Assembly: GCF_900100495.1 (NCBI RefSeq)
Contig: NZ_FNCT01000004.1
Span: 124,001 to 188,000, forward strand
Direction: 5' to 3'
Source of the DNA: Pseudomonas benzenivorans
GTDB taxonomy: Bacteria > Pseudomonadota > Gammaproteobacteria > Pseudomonadales > Pseudomonadaceae
DNA length: 64,000 nucleotides
The notes under the pieces were generated by a model that searched no databases, was not told the DNA's origin, and worked only from the letters and a program-made list of their open reading frames with translations. Below are positions 17,815-32,370 of the stretch, in pieces. Each line of letters opens with the position of its first letter. The stretch's first letter is position 1. Both the position numbers and the translations under genes were made by a program.

Positions 17815-18366
17815 ATGAGCGATCAGCAGACCATTCTGGTACCGCAAATCTCCAGCTTTCCGGGGCACGAGGCCCGGGCGCGGGCGATCCTGCGCTGGCT
17901 GGTGCAGCAGGACATAGTCGCGCCGCTGGCCACCAGCTGCGGCCGCACCGGCAGTCGCATGGCCTATGCCGTCGCGCCGGGCGCCCGGCGGGTGGTCGAA
18001 CGCCCCGGATTGCTGCCCGGCGACCACGCCGCCAATGGCCTGGAGATCGTCACCAAGCGCTGCATCTATACCCCGACCGAGGATTTTCTCGGGGAGGCCG
18101 GGTGTCCCGCATGCCGCCAGGAGATCGGCGAGGCGCTGTTCGACAGCCTGGAGGAGTGGATGCCCGGGCATACCGACAACTTCACTTGTCCGGAGTGCGG
18201 GCACGAAGACGACATCAACGGCTTCCTGTTTCTCCAGGCCTGCTGCTTCTCCAATCTGGGCTTTATCTTCAACAACTGGGGGGCAGCAGGTTTTACCCAG
18301 GCATTTCTCGACGAGTTCGCCGAGCGCCTGGGTTATCCCGTCGCGTTGGTGCGCGTGGCGCCGTGA
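17815..18366 (+). CDS. Hypothetical protein with a predicted zinc ribbon
   Basis: A 183-residue cytoplasmic protein I do not recognise by function. It has two C-x2-C pairs, Cys97/Cys100 (G-C-P-A-C) and Cys125/Cys128 (F-T-C-P-E-C-G-H), spaced like a zinc ribbon. A conserved-looking segment follows (I-N-G-F-L-F-L-Q-A-C-C-F-S-N-L-G-F-I-F-N). The ATG at 17815 is favoured by GTGGGG upstream. It stands alone between xseA (divergent) and the TonB receptor gene (convergent). Homologues in pseudomonads carry uninformative names; I would not assign a transporter role. Confidence 0.75.
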   Translation: MSDQQTILVPQISSFPGHEARARAILRWLVQQDIVAPLATSCGRTGSRMAYAVAPGARRVVERPGLLPGDHAANGLEIVTKRCIYTPTEDFLGEAGCPACRQEIGEALFDSLEEWMPGHTDNFTCPECGHEDDINGFLFLQACCFSNLGFIFNNWGAAGFTQAFLDEFAERLGYPVALVRVAP

Positions 18367-18394
18367 ACGAGGCTCGTCCCCGAGCCGGGCCGGG

Positions 18395-20509
18395 TCAGAA
18401 CTCGACGCTGGCCGACAGGCGCACTTCGCGCGGTTCGCCGACGGCGACCCGCAGGTTGCCGCCGCTGGACGGGTAGTACTGCTGGTCGAACAGGTTGCGT
18501 ACATTCAGCTGCAGGCGCGTCTTGTCGCCGAGGAGCCGGCTGTCCCAGGCGATGAAGGCGTCGGCCACGCGGTAGCTGTCCAGCCAGAAGCTGTTGGCGT
18601 TGTCGCCGGCCCGTTCGCCGACATGGCGGGCGCCGCCGCCGACCCGCCACCGGCCGGCCGCGCTTGGCAGGGCGAGGTGATGGGTGAGGTACAGGCTGGC
18701 GCTGTGGCGCGCCGCATTGACCAGGTGGTTACCGCGGTTCTGCGGGTCGTCGAGGATTTCCGTATCGGTGTAGGCGTAGCTGCCGAGCAGCTCCCAGCGC
18801 TCGGCCAGGCGCCCGCTGAGGTCGAGCTCCAGTCCGCGCGAGCCGACCTTGCCGGCGGCCTCCGAGACGCCGTTGTTGCTGACCACCACGTTGCGCTTCT
18901 CGATATCGAACAGTGCGGCGCTGGCGCTGAGACCGCGGGCCAGGTCGAGCTTGAGGCCCAGTTCATAGCTGCGCCCCTCTTCCGGATCGAAGGCTTGGCC
19001 GCTGTCGGCGTCGGAGGCATTGGGCACGAAGGAGCGGCTGTAGTTGCCGTACAGCGAAGCTCGCTGGTTGAGCTGGTAGACGAGGCCGGTGAACGGCAGG
19101 AGCGTGCTGTCCCGGCGGTCGGTGGTCTTGCGGTAGTCGTCGCCGCGGCCCTGTTCGACCAGTTGCTGGAAGCGTTGATAGCGCCCGCCGAGTACCAGGA
19201 TCCACTGCTGGTTCAGGTGCCAGTTGTCCTTCAGGTACAGCGACTGCGAATGCAGTTCGTCGCTTCTGTCGCTCTGCGCACTGCTGATTACCGAAGGCTC
19301 GGCCAGGTTGCCGTAGACCGGCTGGTAGATGTTGAAGCCGGCGCTGCGGGCGCCGCGGTAGGTGTCGCCGCGGAAGTTGTCGACCTGTTCGCTATCGAGA
19401 CCCAGCAGCAGGTCGTGGCGCTGGCCGAGCCATTCGCTCTGGCCGATCCAGTCCCAGTCCAGGTACTGGGTCTGGTTGTCATGCTCGCTGCCGTCCGCCC
19501 GGCGGCGCAGGGTGCCGTCCGCCAGCAGGCTGTCGGGGCGCGCCTCGGCGTAGTCGTAGCGCTCGTTGTTCCAACCGTAGGTCAGGCGGCTCAGCCAGTC
19601 GGGATTGAGCTGGTATTCGGCCTTGGCGGTGAGCAGTTCGTCGGTGCCCTCGGCCTTCGCCCAGGCCTCGTTGAAGCGTTTGTGGTAGTCGGTCCTGGCC
19701 GGCTTGCCGTCGACTATCACGCTGCCGCGGTCCACCGGCGTCGAGTAGTCCTTGTGCTCGTAGGCCAGGCTCAGGTGCAGGTCGTCGCCGGTCCAACTGA
19801 GCGAGGGGGCGACCAGGCTGTATTGGTCGGTGCCGAAGTTGCGCCAGTAGTCTTCGTGCTGGCGTTCGGCGATCAAACGGAACGCCAGGCCGCTGTCGGC
19901 CAACGGGCCGGTGACGTCGAGCAGGGCGTTGCCGCCGCCGAAGCTCGAGCTTTCGCCGCCGATCCTGGTGTGCCATTGATACTGCGGCTGCTTGCTGATC
20001 ACGTTGATCAGCCCGCCCGGCTCCAGCGCGCCATAGAGCAATGACGCCGGACCCTTGAGCACCTCGACCCGCTCGCTGGTGGCGCTGAAGTTGCGCGACA
20101 GGCTGGAGCGGATGCCATCGCGCAGGATCGAGCCGTCGGCATTGCTGCCGAATCCGCGTTTGACGAAACCGTCCTGGGTGCCGGCCAGGGTGTTGCTCTG
20201 GGTCATGCCGCTGACGAACTTCATCGCATCGTCCAGCGACTGCACCTGGTAATCCTCGATCACCTGCTCGGTGACCACCTGCACGGCCTGCGCCTCCTGC
20301 ATGATCGGCACGGCGCCCTTGCTCGCGGTGCTGGCGGTCCTGGCTCTGTAGCCGTCTTCGGCTTGGCGGGTTGCGGTGACTTCCTGACTGGGCAGCTCGA
20401 GTTCCGCGCCGGGGGTGGCGGCCAGGAGGCTGGTGCCGGGGAGCAGGGCAAGGGCGAGCAGTGCCGCGCTGCGTGGCGCTATGGGGGGTAGGGAAATGGG
20501 CATTTGCAA
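18395..20509 (-). CDS. TonB-dependent siderophore receptor
   Basis: A 704-residue outer-membrane receptor: signal peptide to about residue 31, plug domain (about 60-170, with Q-A-V-Q-V-V-T-E-Q-V-I-E-D-Y and V-E-V-L-K-G-P-A-S-L-L-Y-G), then a 22-strand barrel ending in the terminal Phe (S-A-S-V-E-F). Ferric siderophore uptake is the family role; the ligand is unknown. There is no N-terminal signalling extension, and no sigma/anti-sigma pair or synthesis genes nearby. A Fur-type site lies 20 bases upstream of the start. Met3 is an alternative start. Confidence 0.92.
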   Translation of the reverse strand: MQMPISLPPIAPRSAALLALALLPGTSLLAATPGAELELPSQEVTATRQAEDGYRARTASTASKGAVPIMQEAQAVQVVTEQVIEDYQVQSLDDAMKFVSGMTQSNTLAGTQDGFVKRGFGSNADGSILRDGIRSSLSRNFSATSERVEVLKGPASLLYGALEPGGLINVISKQPQYQWHTRIGGESSSFGGGNALLDVTGPLADSGLAFRLIAERQHEDYWRNFGTDQYSLVAPSLSWTGDDLHLSLAYEHKDYSTPVDRGSVIVDGKPARTDYHKRFNEAWAKAEGTDELLTAKAEYQLNPDWLSRLTYGWNNERYDYAEARPDSLLADGTLRRRADGSEHDNQTQYLDWDWIGQSEWLGQRHDLLLGLDSEQVDNFRGDTYRGARSAGFNIYQPVYGNLAEPSVISSAQSDRSDELHSQSLYLKDNWHLNQQWILVLGGRYQRFQQLVEQGRGDDYRKTTDRRDSTLLPFTGLVYQLNQRASLYGNYSRSFVPNASDADSGQAFDPEEGRSYELGLKLDLARGLSASAALFDIEKRNVVVSNNGVSEAAGKVGSRGLELDLSGRLAERWELLGSYAYTDTEILDDPQNRGNHLVNAARHSASLYLTHHLALPSAAGRWRVGGGARHVGERAGDNANSFWLDSYRVADAFIAWDSRLLGDKTRLQLNVRNLFDQQYYPSSGGNLRVAVGEPREVRLSASVEF

Positions 20510-20528
20510 CTCTGGTGCGGGTATTTTT

Positions 20529-20547
20529 GAGAATCATTATTATATTT
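20529..20547. promoter_or_regulatory. Fur box upstream of the TonB receptor gene
   Basis: gagaatcattattatattt matches the 19-bp Fur consensus at 13 of 19 positions, including a full AATCATTAT core. Its place directly before an iron-type receptor gene fits Fe(II)-Fur repression. Confidence 0.7.
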
Positions 20548-20577
20548 GTGTTTTCCCGCTGCTGGATAGCGCGCTGA

Positions 20578-22143
<1,566 letters not shown>

Positions 22144-22235
22144 TTGTTGGTCAGTTGATATGAAGCGCGGGGCTGTCGCTGTTGTTTTACAGGGCGGCCC
22201 CGTGTCATTTGTGAATTCCGCTACGAGAGACGGCC

Positions 22236-23816
22236 ATGGCCCATCCTGATATTCACGCCCACCGCATCCTGATCCTGGATTTCGGTTCCCAGTACACCCA
22301 GCTGATCGCCCGCCGCGTGCGCGAGATCGGCGTGTACTGCGAGTTGCACCCCTTCGACATGAGCGACGAGGACATCCGCGCCTTCGCCCCGCGCGGCATC
22401 ATCCTCGCCGGTGGCCCTGAGTCGGTGCACGAAGCCGACAGCCCGCGCGCGCCGCACGCGGTGTTCGACCTCGGCGTGCCAGTGCTGGGCATCTGCTACG
22501 GCATGCAGACCATGGCCGAACAGCTCGGCGGCAAGGTGCAGGGCTCCGACCTGCGCGAGTTCGGTTATGCCCGCGTCGACGTGGTCGGCAAGGGCCGGCT
22601 GCTGCAGGGCATCGAAGACCACGTCGACGACGATGGCGTGTTCGGCCTGGACGTGTGGATGAGCCACGGCGACAAGGTCACCACCCTGCCGGAGGGCTTC
22701 CATGTCCTCGCCAGCACCGCGAGCTGCGCGATCGCCGCGATGTCCGACGATCACCGTGGCTACTACGGCGTGCAGTTCCACCCGGAAGTGACCCACACCA
22801 AGCAGGGCGGACGGATCCTCTCGCGCTTCGTCCTGGAGATCAGCGGCTGTCAGGCGCTGTGGACGCCGTCGAACATCGTCGAGGACGCCATCGCCCAGGT
22901 GCGCGCCCAGGTCGGCGGTTCCAACGTGCTGCTCGGCCTGTCCGGCGGTGTCGACTCCTCGGTGGTCGCCGCGCTGCTGCACCGCGCCATCGGCGACCAG
23001 CTGACCTGCGTGTTCGTCGACAACGGCCTGCTGCGCCTGCATGAGGGCGAGCAGGTGATGGCCATGTTCGCCGAGAACATGGGGGTCAAGGTGATCCGCG
23101 CCAACGCCGAGGAACAGTTCCTCGGCAACCTGGCCGGCGAGGCCGACCCGGAGAAGAAGCGCAAGATCATCGGCCGCACCTTCATCGACGTGTTCGACGC
23201 CGAAGCCAGCAAGCTGCACGACATCAAGTTCCTCGCCCAGGGCACCATCTACCCGGATGTGATCGAGTCGGCCGGCGCCAAGACCGGCAAGGCCCACGTG
23301 ATCAAGTCGCACCACAACGTCGGCGGCCTGCCGGAGGAAATGAACCTCAAGCTGGTCGAACCGCTGCGCGAGCTGTTCAAGGACGAGGTGCGCAAGATCG
23401 GCCTGGAGCTGGGCCTGCCCTACGACATGGTCTACCGCCACCCGTTCCCCGGTCCGGGCCTGGGCGTGCGCATTCTCGGCGAGGTGAAGAAGGATTATGC
23501 CGACCTGCTGCGCCGCGCCGACCACATCTTCATCGAGGAGCTGCGCAACTTCGACTGGTACCACAAGACCAGCCAGGCCTTCGTGGTGTTCCAGCCGGTC
23601 AAGTCGGTCGGGGTGGTCGGCGACGGCCGCCGCTATGCCTGGGTCGTGGCCCTGCGCGCGGTGGAAACCGTCGACTTCATGACCGCGCGCTGGGCGCACC
23701 TGCCCTACGAGCTGCTGGAGAAGGTCTCCAACCGCATCATCAACGAGATCGAAGGCATCTCGCGGGTCACCTACGACGTGTCGAGCAAGCCGCCAGCGAC
23801 CATCGAGTGGGAGTGA
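22236..23816 (+). CDS. guaA: GMP synthase (glutamine-hydrolysing)
   Basis: Amidates XMP to GMP. In 526 residues: a class I glutamine amidotransferase domain (L-G-I-C-Y-G-M-Q with the nucleophile Cys near residue 88, and H-P-E at the triad His), then an ATP-pyrophosphatase domain with the P-loop L-S-G-G-V-D-S-S and a C-terminal dimerisation domain ending P-A-T-I-E-W-E. Probably translated from the guaBA transcript. The stop is followed by an intergenic repeat element rather than a plain terminator. Confidence 0.97.
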   Translation: MAHPDIHAHRILILDFGSQYTQLIARRVREIGVYCELHPFDMSDEDIRAFAPRGIILAGGPESVHEADSPRAPHAVFDLGVPVLGICYGMQTMAEQLGGKVQGSDLREFGYARVDVVGKGRLLQGIEDHVDDDGVFGLDVWMSHGDKVTTLPEGFHVLASTASCAIAAMSDDHRGYYGVQFHPEVTHTKQGGRILSRFVLEISGCQALWTPSNIVEDAIAQVRAQVGGSNVLLGLSGGVDSSVVAALLHRAIGDQLTCVFVDNGLLRLHEGEQVMAMFAENMGVKVIRANAEEQFLGNLAGEADPEKKRKIIGRTFIDVFDAEASKLHDIKFLAQGTIYPDVIESAGAKTGKAHVIKSHHNVGGLPEEMNLKLVEPLRELFKDEVRKIGLELGLPYDMVYRHPFPGPGLGVRILGEVKKDYADLLRRADHIFIEELRNFDWYHKTSQAFVVFQPVKSVGVVGDGRRYAWVVALRAVETVDFMTARWAHLPYELLEKVSNRIINEIEGISRVTYDVSSKPPATIEWE

Positions 23817-23830
23817 TGGGTTAGCGGGAC

Positions 23831-23945
23831 GGCTTCCTGGTCGTTGGCCATGCTGCGATGCGTCCTCGCTTTTAATGCTCACGTACTGCAGTACGCTGCG
23901 CTTAGAAGCTCCGGGGCGCCTTGCCTGGCCTTAGCCGAGTAAGCC
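23831..23945. repeat. Intergenic inverted-terminus element, copy C (115 bp)
   Basis: Between guaA and the multicopper oxidase gene. Ends GGCTTCCTGGTCGTTGGCCA (23831-23850) and the reverse complement of 23926-23945 agree at 14 of 20 positions. The central part reads aatgctcacgtactgcagta, resembling the reverse-strand core of the copies at 5620-5818 and 50659-50803, and it ends with a similar gccttgcctgg. The relationship is weaker than between those two. Confidence 0.55.
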
Positions 23946-23985
23946 TTTTTCTGCGCCGCCTGTTCGATTCTAAAAGCTTCTAAAA

Positions 23986-24008
23986 AGCCGGTCCGTCAGA
24001 GACCGGCT
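23986..24008 (-). terminator. Hairpin with T-tract on the minus strand
   Basis: AGCCGGTC (23986-23993) pairs exactly with GACCGGCT (24001-24008). The run of A before it on the plus strand makes a T-tract on the minus strand, so it looks like a terminator for leftward transcription, yet no leftward gene lies nearby. It may block antisense transcription into guaA, or merely stabilise the mRNA. Confidence 0.4.
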
Positions 24009-24092
24009 ATTACATGCCTACCTTGATTACCCCCCCGATGGGCCCAGCGTGTTGTTCTAGAAAGTCCCCCTTATCTAGAGGTGTCTGTACCC

Positions 24093-26001
<1,909 letters not shown>

Positions 26002-26008
26002 GCCAGGG

Positions 26009-27580
<1,572 letters not shown>

Positions 27581-27633
27581 TTAGGCTAGAATGCACGGCC
27601 TCAAAGTACACCCCTTCCCAGAGGCTGTCCCCG

Positions 27634-30600
27634 ATGTTGATCCTGCGCGGCGCTCCCGCCCTTTCTGCTTTCCGACACGGTAAATTGCTCGAGCAACTGA
27701 CCGGCAAAGTCCCCGCCGTGACCGGGCTGTACGCCGAGTTCGCGCATTTTGCCGACGTCATCGGCGTGCTCAACGCCGACGAAGAGCAGGTGCTGGCCCG
27801 TCTGCTGAAATACGGCCCGAGTGTGCCGGTGCAGGAGCCGAATGGCCGCCTGTTCCTGACCATTCCGCGTTTCGGCACCATCTCGCCCTGGTCGAGCAAG
27901 GCCAGCGACATCGCGCGCAACTGTGGCCTGGCGAAGATCCAGCGCCTCGAGCGCGGTATCGCCTACTACGTGGCCGGCGAGCTGAGCGGCGCCGAGGTGC
28001 AGCAGGTCGCCGCGTTGCTGCATGACCGCATGACCCAGCTGGTGCTGGACAGCCTGGAAGGCGCCGCGGCGCTGTTCAGCCATGCCGCGCCCAAGCCGCT
28101 GACCGCGGTGGATGTGCTGGCCGGCGGTCGCGCCGCCCTGGAAAAAGCCAACCTCGAGCTGGGCCTGGCCCTGGCCGAGGACGAAATCGACTACCTGGTG
28201 CAGAGCTTCAAGGACCTCGGGCGCAACCCGCACGACATCGAGCTGATGATGTTCGCCCAGGCCAACTCCGAGCACTGCCGGCACAAGATCTTCAATGCCA
28301 GCTGGGATATCGACGGCGAGGGCCAGGAGAAATCCCTGTTCGGCATGATCAAGAACACCTACCAGATGCACAGCGAAGGCGTGCTGTCGGCCTACAAGGA
28401 CAACGCCGCGGTGATCGTCGGCCACCGCGCCGGGCGGTTCTTCCCGAACGCCGAAACCCGCCAGTACGGCGCGGTCGAGGAGCCGGTGCATATCCTGATG
28501 AAGGTGGAAACCCATAACCACCCGACCGCCATCGCCCCGTTCCCCGGCGCCTCCACCGGTTCCGGCGGCGAGATCCGCGACGAGGGCGCCACCGGCCGTG
28601 GTGCCAAGCCGAAAGCCGGGCTGACCGGTTTCACCGTGTCCAACCTGCAGATCCCCGGCTTCCAGCAGCCTTGGGAAGTGCCCTATGGCAAGCCCGAGCG
28701 CATCGTCACCGCGCTGGACATCATGATCGAGGGCCCGCTCGGCGGCGCCGCGTTCAACAACGAATTCGGCCGTCCGGCGCTGACCGGCTACTTCCGTACC
28801 TTCGAGCAGGCGATCGACACCCCGCGCGGTGCGGAAGTGCGTGGTTACCACAAGCCGATCATGCTCGCCGGCGGCATGGGCAATATCCGTGACGAGCACG
28901 TGCAGAAGGCCGAGATCAGCGTCGGCTCCAAGCTGATCGTGCTCGGCGGCCCGGCCATGCTGATCGGCCTGGGCGGCGGCGCGGCCTCGTCGATGGCTAC
29001 CGGCACCAGCTCGGCCGACCTGGATTTCGCCTCGGTGCAGCGCGAGAACCCGGAAATGGAGCGCCGCTGCCAGGAAGTGATCGACCGCTGCTGGCAGCTC
29101 GGCGAGCAGAACCCGATCAGTTTCATCCACGACGTCGGCGCTGGCGGCCTGTCCAATGCCTTCCCCGAGCTGGTCAACGATGCCGGCCGCGGCGGGCGCT
29201 TCGAGCTGCGTGCGGTACCCAACGACGAGCCGGGCATGGCGCCGCTGGAAATCTGGTGCAACGAGTCCCAGGAACGCTACGTGCTGGCGGTGGCTGCCGC
29301 CGATTTCGAGCGTTTCAAGGCGATCTGCGAGCGCGAGCGCTGCCCGTTCGCGGTGGTCGGCGAGGCCACCGAGGAGCGCCACCTGACCGTCGCCGACAGT
29401 CACTTTGGCAACAACGCGGTGGACATGCCGCTCAACGTGCTGCTCGGCAAGGCGCCGCGCATGCACCGTTCGGCTTCCCGTGAGGCCGAGTTGGGCGACG
29501 ATTTCGATGCCAGCGGCCTGGATATCGATGAGGCCGTCACCCGCGTGCTGCATCACCCGGCGGTGGCCAGCAAGAACTTCCTGATCACCATCGGCGACCG
29601 CACCATCACCGGCTTGGTCGCCCGCGACCAGATGGTTGGCCCCTGGCAGGTGCCGGTGGCCGACTGCGCGGTGACCGCCAGCAGTTTCGACACCTATTCC
29701 GGCGAGGCCATGGCCATGGGCGAGCGCACCCCGCTGGCCTTGCTCGATGCCCCGGCCTCCGGGCGCATGGCGATCGGCGAGACCCTGACCAACCTGGCCG
29801 CCGCGGCCATCGAGAAGATTTCCGACATCAAGCTGTCGGCCAACTGGATGGCCGCCGCCGGCCACCCCGGCGAAGACGCGCGTCTGTACGACACGGTCAA
29901 GGCCGTCGGCATGCAGCTGTGCCCGGAGCTGGGCATCACCATTCCGGTGGGCAAGGACTCGATGTCGATGAAGACCCGCTGGCAGGACCAGGGCGCGGAG
30001 AAGAGCGTCACCGCGCCGCTGTCGCTGATCGTCACCGGCTTCGCCCCGGTCAGCGACATCCGCCGGACCCTGACTCCGCAACTGCGCATGGACAAGGGCG
30101 AGACCGACCTGATCCTGATCGACCTGGGGCGCGGGCAGAACCGCATGGGCGCCTCGATCCTGGCCCAGGTACATGGGCGGATCGGCCGGCAGGCACCGGA
30201 TGTCGACGATGCCGAGGACCTCAAGGCGTTCTTCGCGGTGATCCAGGGGCTGAATGCCGACGGTCACCTGCTGGCCTACCATGACCGTTCCGACGGCGGC
30301 CTGCTGGTCACCGCGCTGGAGATGGCCTTCGCCGGGCATTGCGGCCTCAACCTGTTCCTCGATGCGCTGGCGGACAGCCGCGAGGAGCTGGCGGCGGTGC
30401 TGTTCAACGAAGAGCTGGGCGCGCTGATCCAGGTGCGCCAGGACGCCACCCCGGAGGTGCTGGCGCAGTTCAGCGCCGCCGGCCTGGATGACTGCGTGGC
30501 GGTGATCGGCCAGCCGGTCAACAATGGCGAGGTGGCGATCAGCTTCAATGGCCAGCCGGTATTCGGCGGCCAGCGGCGCCTGCTGCAGCGCCAGTGGAGT

Positions 30601-31530
30601 GAGACCAGCTACCAGATCCAGCGCCTGCGCGATAACGCCCAGTGCGCCGATCAGGAGTTCGACACGCTGCTCGAAGAAGACAATCCGGGGCTGAGCATCA
30701 AGCTCGGCTACGACGTCAACGACGACATCGCCGCGCCGTACATCAAGAAGGGCGTGCGTCCGCAGATCGCCGTGCTGCGCGAGCAGGGCGTCAACGGTCA
30801 GGTCGAAATGGCCGCGGCCTTTGACCGCGCCGGATTTGCCGCCGTGGATGTGCATATGAGCGATATCCTCAGCGGTCGCGTCAGCCTGGAGCAGTTCAAG
30901 GGCCTGGTCGCCTGTGGCGGCTTCTCCTATGGCGACGTACTCGGCGCCGGCGAGGGCTGGGCCAAGTCGATCCTGTTCAATAGCCGTGCCCGCGATGCCT
31001 TCAGCGCCTTCTTCGCGCGCAAGGACAGCTTCACCCTGGGCGTGTGTAACGGTTGCCAGATGCTCTCCAACCTGCATGAGCTGATTCCCGGCAGCGAGTT
31101 CTGGCCGCACTTCGTGCGCAACCGCTCCGAGCAGTTCGAGGCGCGGGTGGCCATGGTCCAGGTGCAGGAGTCGGCGTCGATCTTCCTGCGTGGCATGGCC
31201 GGTTCGCGCCTGCCGATCGCCATCGCCCACGGCGAGGGCCATGCCGAATTCGAGAACGAGGAAGCCCTGCTCGAGGCCGACCTGTCCGGCTGCGTGGCCA
31301 TGCGTTTCGTCGACAACCACGGCAAGGTCACCGAGACCTACCCGGCCAACCCCAACGGTTCGCCGCGCGGGATCACCGGCCTGACCAGCCGCGACGGCCG
31401 GGTGACCATCATGATGCCGCACCCGGAGCGGGTGTTCCGCGCCGTGCAGAACTCCTGGCGCCCGGACGAGTGGCAGGAAGACGCCGGTTGGCTGCGCATG
31501 TTCCGCAACGCCCGGGCGTGGGTGGATTGA
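27634..31530 (+). CDS. purL: Phosphoribosylformylglycinamidine synthase
   Basis: Step 4 of purine synthesis: FGAR plus glutamine plus ATP to FGAM. The 1298-residue single-chain (large) form has an N-terminal PurS-like part, two AIRS-type ATP domains ([23 protein letters not shown]) and a C-terminal glutaminase with G-V-C-N-G-C-Q and the triad H-G-E-G-H. The start [13 protein letters not shown] at 27634 gives the family length; the frame is open further upstream by chance. A TAGAAT hexamer at 27587-27592 could be its -10. Confidence 0.97.
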   Translation: MLILRGAPALSAFRHGKLLEQLTGKVPAVTGLYAEFAHFADVIGVLNADEEQVLARLLKYGPSVPVQEPNGRLFLTIPRFGTISPWSSKASDIARNCGLAKIQRLERGIAYYVAGELSGAEVQQVAALLHDRMTQLVLDSLEGAAALFSHAAPKPLTAVDVLAGGRAALEKANLELGLALAEDEIDYLVQSFKDLGRNPHDIELMMFAQANSEHCRHKIFNASWDIDGEGQEKSLFGMIKNTYQMHSEGVLSAYKDNAAVIVGHRAGRFFPNAETRQYGAVEEPVHILMKVETHNHPTAIAPFPGASTGSGGEIRDEGATGRGAKPKAGLTGFTVSNLQIPGFQQPWEVPYGKPERIVTALDIMIEGPLGGAAFNNEFGRPALTGYFRTFEQAIDTPRGAEVRGYHKPIMLAGGMGNIRDEHVQKAEISVGSKLIVLGGPAMLIGLGGGAASSMATGTSSADLDFASVQRENPEMERRCQEVIDRCWQLGEQNPISFIHDVGAGGLSNAFPELVNDAGRGGRFELRAVPNDEPGMAPLEIWCNESQERYVLAVAAADFERFKAICERERCPFAVVGEATEERHLTVADSHFGNNAVDMPLNVLLGKAPRMHRSASREAELGDDFDASGLDIDEAVTRVLHHPAVASKNFLITIGDRTITGLVARDQMVGPWQVPVADCAVTASSFDTYSGEAMAMGERTPLALLDAPASGRMAIGETLTNLAAAAIEKISDIKLSANWMAAAGHPGEDARLYDTVKAVGMQLCPELGITIPVGKDSMSMKTRWQDQGAEKSVTAPLSLIVTGFAPVSDIRRTLTPQLRMDKGETDLILIDLGRGQNRMGASILAQVHGRIGRQAPDVDDAEDLKAFFAVIQGLNADGHLLAYHDRSDGGLLVTALEMAFAGHCGLNLFLDALADSREELAAVLFNEELGALIQVRQDATPEVLAQFSAAGLDDCVAVIGQPVNNGEVAISFNGQPVFGGQRRLLQRQWSETSYQIQRLRDNAQCADQEFDTLLEEDNPGLSIKLGYDVNDDIAAPYIKKGVRPQIAVLREQGVNGQVEMAAAFDRAGFAAVDVHMSDILSGRVSLEQFKGLVACGGFSYGDVLGAGEGWAKSILFNSRARDAFSAFFARKDSFTLGVCNGCQMLSNLHELIPGSEFWPHFVRNRSEQFEARVAMVQVQESASIFLRGMAGSRLPIAIAHGEGHAEFENEEALLEADLSGCVAMRFVDNHGKVTETYPANPNGSPRGITGLTSRDGRVTIMMPHPERVFRAVQNSWRPDEWQEDAGWLRMFRNARAWVD

Positions 31531-31548
31531 GCCGGGAGGCGCGGATTC

Positions 31549-31818
31549 ATGCCCGGTGAATCCGCGCCGATCCTTCCCGAGGTGCGCCAGGTCAGGCCTG
31601 GCGAGACCTTGCTGCTGTGCCGCTGCGGGCGTTCGCCTGCGCTTCCCGACTGCCCTGTGCGTTGTCCTGCCGGGCTCAGGCTCGAGCCTGTCCGCGAGCA
31701 GCGCCTGCTGCTCTGTCGCTGCGGCCGTTCGCGCCGCTTGCCCTATTGTGACGGCAGTCACAGCCCGTCGGCACCTTCGCTCCACGCCAGATGGCGGCGC
31801 TTCTGGTATGGCTATTAG
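31549..31818 (+). CDS. Tandem CDGSH iron-sulfur domain protein, first domain altered
   Basis: A small (89 residues) protein with two CDGSH-like repeats. The second is canonical: Cys56, Cys58, Cys67 and His71 in C-R-C-x8-C-D-G-S-H, which binds a [2Fe-2S] cluster with three Cys and one His. The first has the same spacing, Cys24, Cys26, Cys35, but C-P-V-R-C in place of C-D-G-S-H, so Cys39 stands at the His position. GGGAGG lies 8 bases before the ATG, supporting real translation. It starts 18 bases after purL and may be co-transcribed. The role is unknown; two-repeat members are a known class. Confidence 0.85.
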   Translation: MPGESAPILPEVRQVRPGETLLLCRCGRSPALPDCPVRCPAGLRLEPVREQRLLLCRCGRSRRLPYCDGSHSPSAPSLHARWRRFWYGY

Positions 31819-31990
31819 TGGCCGATCGGTTAGCGCCAAAAGATGTTTCGCAGGCTGAACACCCAGGCGCATCGTTAGTCGAAAGCTGAGTGTGTGACGA
31901 GTGCCACGACCTACGGATAGGGCAAAGTGCCATTATCTTGTGGCATCATTTATCGATTGTTTTCAATCTGCCCAGCTTGCGGAGAGCTTG

Positions 31991-32308
31991 ATGTACAAAC
32001 TGTGTTTCTATGTTCCGGAAACTCACCTGGATGGGGTTAAGAAAGCTGTTTTTGCGGCCGGTGGCGGACGTCTCGGCGATTATGACAACTGCTGCTGGCA
32101 AGTGCTGGGGCAAGGTCAGTTTCGGCCGTTGAAGGGCAGCCAGCCGTTCCTCGGTCAGGCGGGTCTGACCGAGCAGGTGGTGGAGTGGAAGGTCGAGCTG
32201 GTGGTCGCCGACGAGCTGATCCATGACGCGGTCAAGGCCCTGAAGAAAAGCCATCCCTACGAGACGCCGGCGTTCCAGGTCTGGCGCTTGTCGGATATTC
32301 AGTTCTAA
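31991..32308 (+). CDS. NIF3/YqfO C-terminal-domain-like protein
   Basis: A 105-residue protein MYKLCFYVPETHLDGVKKAVFAAGGG with G-D-Y-D-N-C-C-W, ending in S-H-P-Y-E-T-P-A-F-Q-V. This is the ferredoxin-like CutA-type domain found inserted in YqfO/NIF3 proteins, here standing alone. Function unknown; a structural or metal-binding role is possible. The start at 31991 has GGAGAG upstream. The 172 bases before it show no feature I can name. Confidence 0.85.
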   Translation: MYKLCFYVPETHLDGVKKAVFAAGGGRLGDYDNCCWQVLGQGQFRPLKGSQPFLGQAGLTEQVVEWKVELVVADELIHDAVKALKKSHPYETPAFQVWRLSDIQF

Positions 32309-32370
32309 GGCTGCCGCTATGAATAAGGCGCCCGCGGGGCCTTCGGTCCTGCGATCTGGGGGCGCCCGGG

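Noticed and set aside
17966-20044. A 692-codon plus-strand frame starting inside the zinc-ribbon gene and running opposite the TonB receptor
   Set aside because: No ribosome site and no recognisable motif; the receptor gene it opposes has all family features.
22144-22235. A riboswitch between guaB and guaA
   Set aside because: Only 92 bases with one weak imperfect stem (cggggc ... gccccg); no purine-riboswitch-like core was seen.
27601-31872. A 1423-codon open frame antisense to purL
   Set aside because: GC-rich codon bias keeps the antisense frame free of stops. The translation has no domain, is full of His/Arg/Gly runs, and purL on the other strand is complete and canonical.
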